A stretch of DNA of 43,107 bases from CAJQGY01 sp964523375 (GTDB taxonomy: Bacteria; Pseudomonadota; Gammaproteobacteria; Magnimaribacterales; D2472): positions 1 to 43,107 of the forward strand of contig CAZFYG010000011.1 of NCBI GenBank assembly GCA_964523375.1, read 5' to 3'. The stretch's first letter is position 1; each line of letters starts with the position of its first letter. The notes beneath the pieces are model-generated. The model was not told the DNA's origin. It made no database searches and worked only from the letters and a program-made list of their open reading frames with translations. The translations under genes and the position numbers were made by a program. This document shows, one piece after another, positions 33,922 to 41,435 of the stretch.

Positions 33922-35058
33922 TTATTTTTGAGGGTTTACTAAGTATTTTTTACCAGTTGCTTGCTTTGCATATGCTCTTATTGTTTCAGGCTGAAGCATT
34001 TCTTCAAATGAAATTTCTTGAGCGTAATTACTGGCAAAAGTTGTTGTTATTTCTTGTGCTACTCTCATTCTCATTTCATGAAATCTTTCCATTCCGATCT
34101 TTCCAATCATTGGGGTTAGCAACCATCCTCCAAGACCCCAAGACATTCCGAATGCTCTTTTAAGAATAGTTGGTGACTGATCTAATCCTCCATATATGTA
34201 TACTTGCTTGTATGTATCTGAACCATATCTGCTATATTCCTTAGCTGTTTTATTAGCTGCAATTTCCATAGCTGCAAGTATTTGACCAGGTAGCTCGCCA
34301 TTGTTACCACCCCCGGTAGCATCGAAACCAAGAGTTGCTCCCGTTTCAACCAATGCATTAACTAAGTCATCCATAAAATCTGGATCGCTTGTATTACAAA
34401 CATACTTAGCTCCAAGGCCTTTTAGTATATCTACTTGTTCTTGTTTTCTAACTATATTAACCAAAGGAACTCCGTCATCTGCACAAATCTTAACCAGCAT
34501 CTGGCCTAAGTTGGAAGCAGCTGCTGTATGAACAATAGCGGTATGATTTTCCATTTTCATGGTTTCAACAAAAGCTAATGCAGTCAATGGATTCACGAAT
34601 GATGAGGCAGCTTGTTCTGAAGTTGTACCATCATTCATTACCAAACAACTAGCAGCTGGAACACATCTGTATTGAGAGTACATAGCGCCGCCTGCAAGAC
34701 CTACAGTTTTCCCAATTAGGTCTTTAGCATTTGATCCCGCATCAACAATAACTCCTGCACCCTCATTACCAACAGGCATTGATTCATCAAGTCTTGGTTT
34801 TAGAGTATTCATAAAAGCTGGATGCACTTTCATGGTTGCAACCGTATCGTCACCAGAGCCAGTTACATTAATATTTTGAACATCAGCTGCAAAACTCAAT
34901 AAAAGCCCAAGGTCTGAAGGGTTTATTGGAGATGCTTGAACTTCTATTAGAACCTCATCGTCTCCTGGAACTGGTTTTTCTACCTTTGCGATAGAGAGTT
35001 CAATGTTTCCATCGCTTGTTGCTTTTGATCTAATTTCCTTTGAATATTGTTCTGACAT
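33922..35058 (-). CDS. Zinc-type alcohol dehydrogenase/quinone oxidoreductase family (MDR) protein
   Basis: This 378-residue medium-chain reductase has a GroES-like N domain (INPSDLG, NEGAGVIVDAGSNAKDLIGKTV). The Rossmann domain has HTAAASNLGQMLVKICADDGVPLVNIV and GFDATGGG. Structural zinc cysteines are absent, as in quinone oxidoreductases. It would use NADPH on a quinone or reactive enone. It is divergent from an HxlR-type regulator with an N-terminal Cys, an arrangement known for redox-controlled quinone oxidoreductases (YodB and QorR systems). The C-terminal domain (about 300-378) is longer than in short QOR enzymes, with no recognised motif. Confidence 0.83.
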   Translation of the reverse strand: MSEQYSKEIRSKATSDGNIELSIAKVEKPVPGDDEVLIEVQASPINPSDLGLLLSFAADVQNINVTGSGDDTVATMKVHPAFMNTLKPRLDESMPVGNEGAGVIVDAGSNAKDLIGKTVGLAGGAMYSQYRCVPAASCLVMNDGTTSEQAASSFVNPLTALAFVETMKMENHTAIVHTAAASNLGQMLVKICADDGVPLVNIVRKQEQVDILKGLGAKYVCNTSDPDFMDDLVNALVETGATLGFDATGGGNNGELPGQILAAMEIAANKTAKEYSRYGSDTYKQVYIYGGLDQSPTILKRAFGMSWGLGGWLLTPMIGKIGMERFHEMRMRVAQEITTTFASNYAQEISFEEMLQPETIRAYAKQATGKKYLVNPQK

Positions 35059-35143
35059 GTTGTCCCCTGTGTTTTAAAATCGTAGATTATGAATATGTTG
35101 GGATAATATAAAGCATAGGATGATAATAGCAAGTAGACAATTT

Positions 35144-35171
35144 AATCATACTAGTATATAAAATCATACTA
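35144..35171. promoter_or_regulatory. Direct repeat and palindrome in the HxlR/MDR divergent region
   Basis: AATCATACTA occurs twice, at 35144-35153 and 35162-35171, exactly 18 bases apart. The first copy also contributes to the palindrome ATACTAGTAT (35148-35157). The second copy reaches the ATG of the HxlR gene. These are likely sites for the HxlR dimer in its own promoter. Function is inferred from placement. Confidence 0.5.
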
Positions 35172-35503
35172 TGGATAAACTTAACTGCCCTATTACTAAC
35201 TCGTTGAAGCTTGTTGGCGGTAAATGGAAGATTGCAATTACATATAATTTGAGAAAAGGTCCGACTAGATTTGGCGAACTCAAAAAAGCACTCTCGCCAA
35301 TCACCCAGCAAATGCTTACAAAGCAATTGCGAGAAATGGAAAGAGATAAACTGGTAATAAGAAAAGTCTATGAGGTTGTTCCTCCTAAAGTTGAATATTC
35401 TCTAACTGAATTTGGCTTATCTTTAGGCCCAATATTAGATTCTTGGTGTAAATGGGGAACAGAAAATAAGGATGTCATGCAAAATATCTTTAAAAATCGA
35501 TAA
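35171..35503 (+). CDS. HxlR-family (DUF24) regulator with N-terminal sensor-type cysteine
   Basis: This 110-residue winged-helix protein begins MDKLNCPITNSLKLVGGKWK, with the hallmark GGKWK and Cys6. The HTH lies in GPTRFGELKKALSPITQQML, followed by the TKQLREMERDKLV recognition helix and a wing with VPPKVEYSLT. In YodB, QorR and other DUF24 regulators the N-terminal Cys (Cys6 in YodB) senses quinones or electrophiles. Here it is divergent from an MDR quinone-oxidoreductase-like gene, which strongly suggests the same circuit. It ends three bases before the convergent DUF1295 gene ends. Confidence 0.88.
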   Translation: MDKLNCPITNSLKLVGGKWKIAITYNLRKGPTRFGELKKALSPITQQMLTKQLREMERDKLVIRKVYEVVPPKVEYSLTEFGLSLGPILDSWCKWGTENKDVMQNIFKNR

Positions 35504-35506
35504 TTT

Positions 35507-36448
35507 CTAATTTACTTTTTTAGGGCCAGGAAAGAATCTATTAGTGCTCCTTTGGTAGTCTTTATACCCTTCTCTTTTAAGGGCTGAGAAATGTTCTGAC
35601 GGAACAGCTCCAGTAGTATAAACCAAGGTTACATACATCATTCTAGATGCATACAACATTCCAAAGCCTACAAACCCCCAAAGAATAGTGCTCAACTCAC
35701 TGTTAAGAAAAGATATTTCCAGAGCACCAAGATTTAAAAATGACGGTATAGCCATAATAATGATGCCATTCCAAACCATCCACTCTGCAAAATAATTAGG
35801 ATGTCGACAATACTTCCATAAACCAATATTACAAACCTGATTATATTTTTTTGCTTTCTTCATATTTCTTAAAAAAAGTAGTTTTTGGAAATCAGCTACT
35901 GATTCAAAGACAATGGCTGATGCCCATATACCTATTCCCACAAACTCTAATAAAGCAAAGGATTCACTGGCATTAGAAGCGGTTATAAAAATTGGTAGGG
36001 CTAAAAATGACGCATTAGCCATACCTTGTGAGATTGCATCAACTTGAAGTGCAAATTGTGTATTATTTTTACCTTCTTCCTTCCAAAGTATTCTTTGATA
36101 TTGATATCTTGGAAATTCTCTTTCTAGGTAACCTGCTTTCCACATTTTAAGAGCACCAAGACCCATACGAAGCCCAACTAAAATTACCATACTAGAAATT
36201 AATGTTGATCTTAACCAATACCCATCGCTGTAAATAAAGCTTATAGTTCCAAGTAAAACAAGACCCCATGGCCAACCTATATCGACATAACTCATACGCT
36301 CTGTCCTCCAGATAGGTATACATACAACAAATGTAAATAAAATTAATTGCCCTAAAGCATTAACTAACCCAATATTTAAAAATTTCTGCGTACTTAAAAC
36401 AAGGATTAAGCCTAATAAATATGGAAGTAATGGGCGAAGATAATTCAT
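35507..36448 (-). CDS. DUF1295 membrane protein, steroid 5-alpha-reductase-like
   Basis: This 313-residue protein has many hydrophobic segments. The C-terminal GLWKYCRHPNYFAEWMVWNG is the hallmark of DUF1295 and the isoprenylcysteine-methyltransferase-like/steroid reductase fold. There Arg-His-Pro-Asn-Tyr-Phe-x-Glu binds the cofactor (NADPH or SAM). WKAGYLEREFPRYQYQR is also family-typical. The reaction in bacteria is unknown. It is divergent from the small SnoaL-like gene across a short AT-rich palindromic promoter region. Confidence 0.82.
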   Translation of the reverse strand: MNYLRPLLPYLLGLILVLSTQKFLNIGLVNALGQLILFTFVVCIPIWRTERMSYVDIGWPWGLVLLGTISFIYSDGYWLRSTLISSMVILVGLRMGLGALKMWKAGYLEREFPRYQYQRILWKEEGKNNTQFALQVDAISQGMANASFLALPIFITASNASESFALLEFVGIGIWASAIVFESVADFQKLLFLRNMKKAKKYNQVCNIGLWKYCRHPNYFAEWMVWNGIIIMAIPSFLNLGALEISFLNSELSTILWGFVGFGMLYASRMMYVTLVYTTGAVPSEHFSALKREGYKDYQRSTNRFFPGPKKVN

Positions 36449-36462
36449 TGAATTGTTTGTTG

Positions 36463-36482
36463 TATAATTTTCAAAAATTATA
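36463..36482. promoter_or_regulatory. Symmetric AT-rich palindrome with TATAAT in both directions
   Basis: TATAATTTT (36463-36471) and AAAATTATA (36474-36482) are perfect arms around CA. Each strand reads TATAAT, a consensus -10 box. This may be a symmetric divergent promoter for the DUF1295 gene (start 36448) and the gene at 36523. Matching -35 boxes were not evident. Confidence 0.4.
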
Positions 36483-36522
36483 AGCCTGATAGATAAATAA
36501 AACTAATTTTTAAGGACAACAA

Positions 36523-36972
36523 ATGAATGATAATGATGTTATAAAATTTCTAAACTCTTGGAAAGATGGAGTTATTAATATTGGTAACAAATTTCTAGAA
36601 GATTCTAATTATGTTGATGAGGCAGAATTATTTTTAGATCGGCATTACGCATTCAACCAAACAAAAGTATTATTTAAACCAACTTTTACTAAAGAGATTA
36701 TTTTTAGAAACGATAAACAAAGCGCCCTTTCTTACTTTATAAATGGTGATATTGATGAAGATAGTGGGTTTGCTATCAAGCCTTGGAAAAGTATTGATGC
36801 CCTGGATGTTCATTTCATGCTTGAGGAAAAAATTTCAGTTGTGATGGGTGTTTTAAACCTGAAGCCTCTTCATGAGAGTGGAGATACAAAGATAGCTTTC
36901 ACTTTTGTTTTAGATACTTTTGATGGAGATATAAAGATTAAAGTTCACCATTCATCGCCTATTAGCAATTAA
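36523..36972 (+). CDS. SnoaL/NTF2-like small protein
   Basis: This 149-residue protein opens with a helix (VIKFLNSWKDGVINIGNKF). LFKPTFTKEI, the ALSYFINGDIDEDSGFAIKPW segment, and a C-terminal FTFVLDTFDGDIKIKVHHSSPIS follow. The helix plus curved beta-sheet order and the HHSS ending resemble a family of NTF2-fold proteins common in marine gammaproteobacteria, sometimes mislabelled phosphoribosyl-AMP cyclohydrolase. No known catalytic set is visible and I assign no function. A ribosome site (AAGGA) precedes the ATG. Its last four bases overlap the convergent SDR gene. Confidence 0.6.
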   Translation: MNDNDVIKFLNSWKDGVINIGNKFLEDSNYVDEAELFLDRHYAFNQTKVLFKPTFTKEIIFRNDKQSALSYFINGDIDEDSGFAIKPWKSIDALDVHFMLEEKISVVMGVLNLKPLHESGDTKIAFTFVLDTFDGDIKIKVHHSSPISN

Positions 36973-37715
36973 TTTCTTCTACTTAAAAATCTCCATATTT
37001 TATTTGCTGTATTAGATCCTAGAAATGGTCTAGCTAGTTTATAGATAAAGCCAGGTATCACAGAGCTATTTCCATTAAGCGATGCTCTTTCAGTTTCAAG
37101 AACAACTTTATTAACATCTACCCACATCCATGAAGGTATTTTTTTTTCAAGATGATTAAGGCCCGCTTTTTTATGAATATCTGTTTTAACATAACCAGGT
37201 AAAGATACTGTGACTGTTATGTTTTTTAGCTCAGCATTAAGAGATCTACCATATGCATAGATGGCTGCTTTGGCGCTGGAATAAATTGACGATTTTGGCA
37301 TCGGAGTAACCGCACCTATACTTGAAATTATTACTATGCGGCTATTATTTTGAGCAGATAATTTTGGTATGAACTTTTGAATTAAATCAATTACGCCACC
37401 ACACATTAAATAGTAAGTATCTGCCTTCTCTTGATCAGAGTATGTTTCAGCCTTTCCATTAGTAGCCACACCAGAGCAAGCAATTAATAAATTTGGTGTT
37501 TTTACCTCTTCACAAAGCATAGAGATTGACTCTTTTTTTGTAAGATCATAAATAAAGTTTTTAACATTTGGGCTGTTTAGTTTTTTGATAGCATCAAGAG
37601 ACCTACCTCTATCATTAGATACAATTTGAACATACCAGCCTTGCTCAATTAAGTGCTCTGCGTAGGCAAAACCTATCCCTGAAGACCCACCGGTAATTAA
37701 AGCAACTTTATTGAT
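36969..37715 (-). CDS. Short-chain dehydrogenase/reductase with apparent ATC start
   Basis: The first in-frame ATG would give a 183-residue protein with no cofactor site. Reading further upstream the frame stays open and encodes a normal SDR N terminus, KVALITGGSSGIGFAYAEHL. Before that is AAT AAA preceded by ATC at 37715-37713, nine bases after a perfect AAGGAG. The full product would be 248 residues, with GGSSGIG at 9-15, catalytic Tyr145 and Lys149 in YSSAKAA, and Ser131/132. So either the gene uses a rare ATC start, or an ATG was changed to ATC by mutation or sequencing error. It would be an NAD(P)-dependent oxidoreductase of unknown substrate. It follows another SDR gene by 36 bases. Confidence 0.75.
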   Translation of the reverse strand: MNKVALITGGSSGIGFAYAEHLIEQGWYVQIVSNDRGRSLDAIKKLNSPNVKNFIYDLTKKESISMLCEEVKTPNLLIACSGVATNGKAETYSDQEKADTYYLMCGGVIDLIQKFIPKLSAQNNSRIVIISSIGAVTPMPKSSIYSSAKAAIYAYGRSLNAELKNITVTVSLPGYVKTDIHKKAGLNHLEKKIPSWMWVDVNKVVLETERASLNGNSSVIPGFIYKLARPFLGSNTANKIWRFLSRRN

Positions 37716-37724
37716 AAGTAATTA

Positions 37725-37730
37725 CTCCTT
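37725..37730 (-). promoter_or_regulatory. Ribosome binding site supporting the ATC start
   Basis: AAGGAG on the minus strand is followed by 9 bases and then ATC, where an ATG is expected. No ATG, GTG or TTG in the SDR frame lies near it. Confidence 0.7.
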
Positions 37731-37751
37731 CGTTTGGTAAATAAAACCATT

Positions 37752-38612
37752 TTATCTATTAGATGATGCTTTAAGAGCAATGCTTTTTTCGGAGTCTTTA
37801 AATGCATCATCAATAGCTTTAAATCTCTTTTGTATTTCTGATCGATAATTTGGATGAGTGAAAATATATAACTCTCCATTATTAAGGGCTTCAACTACTC
37901 GCTTGCCAACAATTGATACTTCTATTCCATTATCTATCATCTTTTTAGTTTTATCGCGGAAGCTATTGCTCCCCTCTGATCCAGATATCTCTGATTTGTA
38001 CTCTTTTGGTCTATTTCTTTCTGAATCATATATACGCGTCTTCACAAAAGCAGGGCATAAAACAGAAACATTGATATTTTGAGATATCAGTTCCTCAGCC
38101 CAGCTTTCTGATAAAGCAACTACTGCTGCTTTGGTTGCATTGTAGGCACCTCCATGCAGAAAGCCGCCCATGCCAGCCATTGAGGCAACATTAACAATCC
38201 ACCCCCCTTCACCATGACTTTTAATAAGCGGGACTATTGTTTTTGCTCCATAGACAACACCCATAAGGTTTACATCAAGAGTCCATTGCCATCCTTTTTT
38301 TTCTTGGCTATCTACTGGTACTGAATCCCCACCAACTCCAGCATTATTGACCACCATATGCACTTTTCCAAATCGCTCACTTGCTTGCTTGGCTACATGC
38401 TGCCATTGCTTTTCATCAGCCACATCCAATCTTTCGGCTAATACTTGTACACCTAGCGCTTCTAATTCTTTTGAAGCATTTACAAGATTGTTTTGATCTA
38501 TGTCTGTTAGCACTACATTCATGCCTTGTTCGCCAAGGGCTTTTGCAATTGATAGACCAATTCCTTCAGCTCCGCCACTAATTATTGCTGTTTTATCTTT
38601 AAATTTAGACAT
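37752..38612 (-). CDS. Short-chain dehydrogenase/reductase
   Basis: This 286-residue classical SDR has GGAEGIG (13-19) as the cofactor loop, NNAGVGG at 89-95, and the catalytic set Ser144, Tyr157 and Lys161 in YNATK. LTDID after strand 2 favours NAD(H) over NADP(H). The C-terminal roughly 90 residues are extended compared with short SDRs and contain KMIDNGIEVSIVGKRVVEAL, common in SDRs annotated for alcohol or steroid substrates. It is flanked by the small membrane protein gene (3-base gap) and the ATC-start SDR gene, all on the same strand. Confidence 0.88.
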   Translation of the reverse strand: MSKFKDKTAIISGGAEGIGLSIAKALGEQGMNVVLTDIDQNNLVNASKELEALGVQVLAERLDVADEKQWQHVAKQASERFGKVHMVVNNAGVGGDSVPVDSQEKKGWQWTLDVNLMGVVYGAKTIVPLIKSHGEGGWIVNVASMAGMGGFLHGGAYNATKAAVVALSESWAEELISQNINVSVLCPAFVKTRIYDSERNRPKEYKSEISGSEGSNSFRDKTKKMIDNGIEVSIVGKRVVEALNNGELYIFTHPNYRSEIQKRFKAIDDAFKDSEKSIALKASSNR

Positions 38613-38615
38613 GTT

Positions 38616-38861
38616 TTATTTTCCTAATTTTTTATTTTTTCTATATCCATCAAATGCGATGTAGGTTTGAATTAAATTAGCAATAACAAATGCATATAAA
38701 TCAAAAAAAATGAATATTGCTGCACCAGAAAACCTACTGACACCTGTTAGAGCATAACCTTGCAATCTTTTTTCATGCTTTACAGAACTTACTAAATAAA
38801 GGCTTAGAATACTAAGCACAAGAACTACCCATTGCCCATATTGTAAAAAATTATCTAGCAT
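38616..38861 (-). CDS. Small two-helix membrane protein
   Basis: This 81-residue protein has two hydrophobic segments (about 9-26 and 45-68) with a basic loop (VKHEKR) between them and a Lys-rich end. No family recognised. It sits between the methyltransferase (22-base gap) and the SDR gene (3-base gap) with the same direction and good packing, which is the main evidence for its reality. Confidence 0.55.
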   Translation of the reverse strand: MLDNFLQYGQWVVLVLSILSLYLVSSVKHEKRLQGYALTGVSRFSGAAIFIFFDLYAFVIANLIQTYIAFDGYRKNKKLGK

Positions 38862-38883
38862 TTTTATTTCCCCTATTATGAAT

Positions 38884-39501
38884 TTATTTTTTTCCAGTTA
38901 AAACTAAGGTTCCAGCCCACTCATCACCTCGATTGGCTCGCCAGGATTGAACTTCTTTTAGTCCAGCTTTGTTCAACAACTCAATCCACTCTGATTCTTT
39001 TAACATTAACATTGGTGTACCAACTTTCTCTTGCCAGTTATGAGAATCGTTATTTTCATAGTAAAGATCTATTCCAATAATTAGCCTTCCATTATCTTTT
39101 AGCCATAGGTCTGAAATTTTTTGAATAATATCCCCAGGATTGCTTAAATAGTACATGACCTCCATTGAATGAATAAGATCAAATTTTATTTCTGGGTTAT
39201 ATTCATCAATATTGGTACATAAATACTCTTCTGAACCGCCTCTAGATTTTGCATTTTTGATCATTTGCTCAGCTCCATCTATGCCAATAGCCTTTGAACA
39301 AAGCGAGTTTGTTGAAACTCTTCTTGTTACCCAGCCATTCCCACACCCAATATCTAAAAAACTAAAATTTTTATTAATTAATGCTCTTTCATCTAATGAA
39401 AAATTAAGCATTTCCTCAACTGATATGGCGTGCCCTTCTTCCATGCCAATATCCTTGCCATTCTCAGCCCATTCACCAAAAACATCTGTTGCTTTTTTCA
39501 T
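38884..39501 (-). CDS. Class I SAM-dependent methyltransferase
   Basis: Starting at the ATG at 39501 gives 205 residues. A TTG at 39549 would overlap the upstream MDR gene by 29 bases and adds only a non-typical segment, so I reject it. FLDIGCGNGW (48-57) is motif I, IGIDGAEQMI the motif II acidic strand, and FDLIHSMEVMYYL motif IV. RLIIGIDLYYEN and the late WAGTLVLTGK strand complete the fold. The substrate is a small molecule by general resemblance to Methyltransf_11/25 members. It lies in the long minus-strand gene series. Confidence 0.82.
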   Translation of the reverse strand: MKKATDVFGEWAENGKDIGMEEGHAISVEEMLNFSLDERALINKNFSFLDIGCGNGWVTRRVSTNSLCSKAIGIDGAEQMIKNAKSRGGSEEYLCTNIDEYNPEIKFDLIHSMEVMYYLSNPGDIIQKISDLWLKDNGRLIIGIDLYYENNDSHNWQEKVGTPMLMLKESEWIELLNKAGLKEVQSWRANRGDEWAGTLVLTGKK

Positions 39502-39520
39502 ATAAATTAATAAGTAAGTT

Positions 39521-40528
39521 TTATTCCATCGTGATAGATATTTTTCCAAAGTGTTTATTATCTATTTGATGCTGAAAAGCTTTAGCTAAGTCAGCCAAAT
39601 CAAAAGTATCGCTAATTATTGGCTTTATATCTGTCTGTTCCAAGTATTCGATCATAGCTATTTGAGATTCTTTATTAGCCATTGATATTCCGCTCATTCT
39701 AATTTGTTTAAGGAAAATCCTTGGTAAGACTATTTCACTTGCATTAGGCCCGCTCAGAACTCCAATTAGCGCAATATGCCCTCCAAGCTTTGCAGCCCTA
39801 ACAGATTCACCAAAAGTTCCGCCTCCGCCAACTTCAATAACATGATCAACACCCTCATTATTTGTTTTAGCTAAAACCTCTTTGCCCCATTCTGGGGTTT
39901 CCTTATAATTTATTACTTCATCGGCTCCAAGCAGTCTAAGTTTTTCTAACTTCTCTTCAGAAGATGATGTTGCGATAACCTTCGCCCCCATTGATTTAGC
40001 TAGTTGCAGAGCAAAAATTGAAACGCCTCCTGTTCCTTGAACTAAAACAGTTTCTCCAGCTTGAAGATTTCCATCATCAACCAACGCTCGCCAAGCAGTT
40101 AAGCCTGCGCAAGGCAGTGTTGCCGATTCTTCTAAGCTCATATTGGTTGGAATTCTTGTTATAGCTGTATCTTGAATAGCAATATATTCTGTTGCGTACC
40201 CATCCTCGTGATCACCTATAAAACTTAAAAGCTCATATTTTGGTGGTCCACTCTGCCAATTTGGAAAACAGACACTCATAACCTTATCTCCAACCTTCCA
40301 CTTAGTTACATCAGATCCAACTTCTATTATTTCTCCTGCTGCATCTGAAAGAGGAACTCTATTATCATCAGTGGGGATAAAGCCCAAAGCTACTAAAAGA
40401 TCGTGATAGTTTAAACTGCTTGCAGCAACCTTAATAACAACCTCATTATTATTAGGCTTAGGAATTTCAGCATCACAAACGGAAATATTTACCAAACCAC
40501 CAGGTTTCTTTAATTGAATTTGTCTCAT
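39521..40528 (-). CDS. Zinc-independent MDR oxidoreductase (quinone oxidoreductase-like)
   Basis: Starting at the ATG at 40528 gives 335 residues. An in-frame GTG at 40534 lies only one base from the AGGAG at 40536-40540, too close, while the ATG has seven bases of spacing. SLNYHDLLVALG, PLSDAAGEIIEVGSDVTKWKVGDKV and LPCAGLTAWRAL mark the MDR N domain. VLVQGTGGVSIFALQLAKSMGAKVIATSSS marks the Rossmann domain. The family includes NADPH-dependent alcohol and enone reductases with no metal. Substrate is unknown. It precedes the methyltransferase gene and follows the PAP2 gene. Confidence 0.87.
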   Translation of the reverse strand: MRQIQLKKPGGLVNISVCDAEIPKPNNNEVVIKVAASSLNYHDLLVALGFIPTDDNRVPLSDAAGEIIEVGSDVTKWKVGDKVMSVCFPNWQSGPPKYELLSFIGDHEDGYATEYIAIQDTAITRIPTNMSLEESATLPCAGLTAWRALVDDGNLQAGETVLVQGTGGVSIFALQLAKSMGAKVIATSSSEEKLEKLRLLGADEVINYKETPEWGKEVLAKTNNEGVDHVIEVGGGGTFGESVRAAKLGGHIALIGVLSGPNASEIVLPRIFLKQIRMSGISMANKESQIAMIEYLEQTDIKPIISDTFDLADLAKAFQHQIDNKHFGKISITME

Positions 40529-40535
40529 TTTCACT

Positions 40536-40540
40536 CTCCT
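40536..40540 (-). promoter_or_regulatory. Ribosome binding site deciding the MDR start
   Basis: AGGAG on the minus strand lies seven bases before ATG 40528 and one base before GTG 40534. It favours the ATG. Confidence 0.65.
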
Positions 40541-40568
40541 TTATATATCTTAAAAAAATTATTGTATT

Positions 40569-41426
40569 TTATGAAGCTAATCTCGCTAATCTCAACAAAC
40601 GTGGAATCACCCAAGTTACTACAATTGAAAAAGTCATACCGAGACTGTAGCTAAATATAAATCCAAACAGTCCTGCGTTAATAATCTCACTTTCTATTTT
40701 TGTTATAACTATTAATAGAAAGAAGACTGAACAAATAGCAAAAATTGATATCAGAAGTTTTTTTACAGGATTAGAAATTATATTGATATTTGAAGCTCCA
40801 ATAAACCAACCAGTCATTACCCCTAAAAACCATATACTGAGCTCATGATCCTCATGAGATGGATAAAAAATATAGAGTATTAATTGAAAAACGAGTATTA
40901 GTATTAGCCAAGATCTTTTAGATAAACTCTTATACAAATCGTTAATAACAGCATAATGCCAAATTAAAAGAATCATTCCTCCAATAATTAATCCAGCAAA
41001 AACATCACCAAGATCATGGACTCCTAAATACATCCTACTAAAAGCAATTAATATTATTATTGTAATTGCTCCAATAGTTGCCCATTTGTTTTTTAATTCA
41101 TATGCAAGTAGACCCCACAGAGTAACAGCAATCTGAGAATGTCCACTAGGCCATCCATAGGAAGTTCCAACTTTTGGATCTAGCATTAGTTCTATTGCAG
41201 GCCTTGCATCTTGGAAAAAATCTTTAAGAAAAGCATTTATTAAGCCTGATATAAACAACATCATTGCTACTCTAGAAAATCGCGATGGAGACCAATAAAA
41301 ATAACCAAAAGAAATAAATAAAATGAGAAAAGTTGGGTATCCAGCTAGTGAAATATTTTCAAAAAAAATAGATAAGGAAGAGGATCTAATGCCCTCAACC
41401 CATGTCAAATCATTCCAAATTGACAT
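40569..41426 (-). CDS. PAP2-family membrane phosphatase
   Basis: This 285-residue multi-spanning protein has the three phosphatase motifs: KDFFQDARP (68-76), PSGHS (93-97) with the acid His96, and SRMYLGVHDLGD (130-141) with nucleophile His137. Such enzymes dephosphorylate lipid phosphates or undecaprenyl pyrophosphate in the membrane. The C-terminal half adds about four more membrane segments with no known motif, so the protein is longer than minimal PAP2 enzymes. It lies 9 bases after the exported MDR gene. Confidence 0.88.
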   Translation of the reverse strand: MSIWNDLTWVEGIRSSSLSIFFENISLAGYPTFLILFISFGYFYWSPSRFSRVAMMLFISGLINAFLKDFFQDARPAIELMLDPKVGTSYGWPSGHSQIAVTLWGLLAYELKNKWATIGAITIIILIAFSRMYLGVHDLGDVFAGLIIGGMILLIWHYAVINDLYKSLSKRSWLILILVFQLILYIFYPSHEDHELSIWFLGVMTGWFIGASNINIISNPVKKLLISIFAICSVFFLLIVITKIESEIINAGLFGFIFSYSLGMTFSIVVTWVIPRLLRLARLAS

Positions 41427-41435
41427 TAATTTAAA

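Noticed and set aside
36969..37517. SDR starting at the first ATG (183 residues)
   Set aside because: That form has no cofactor-binding loop, while the open frame upstream encodes a complete one.
39502..39549. TTG start extending the 205-residue methyltransferase
   Set aside because: It would overlap the upstream MDR gene by 29 bases and adds no family-like sequence.
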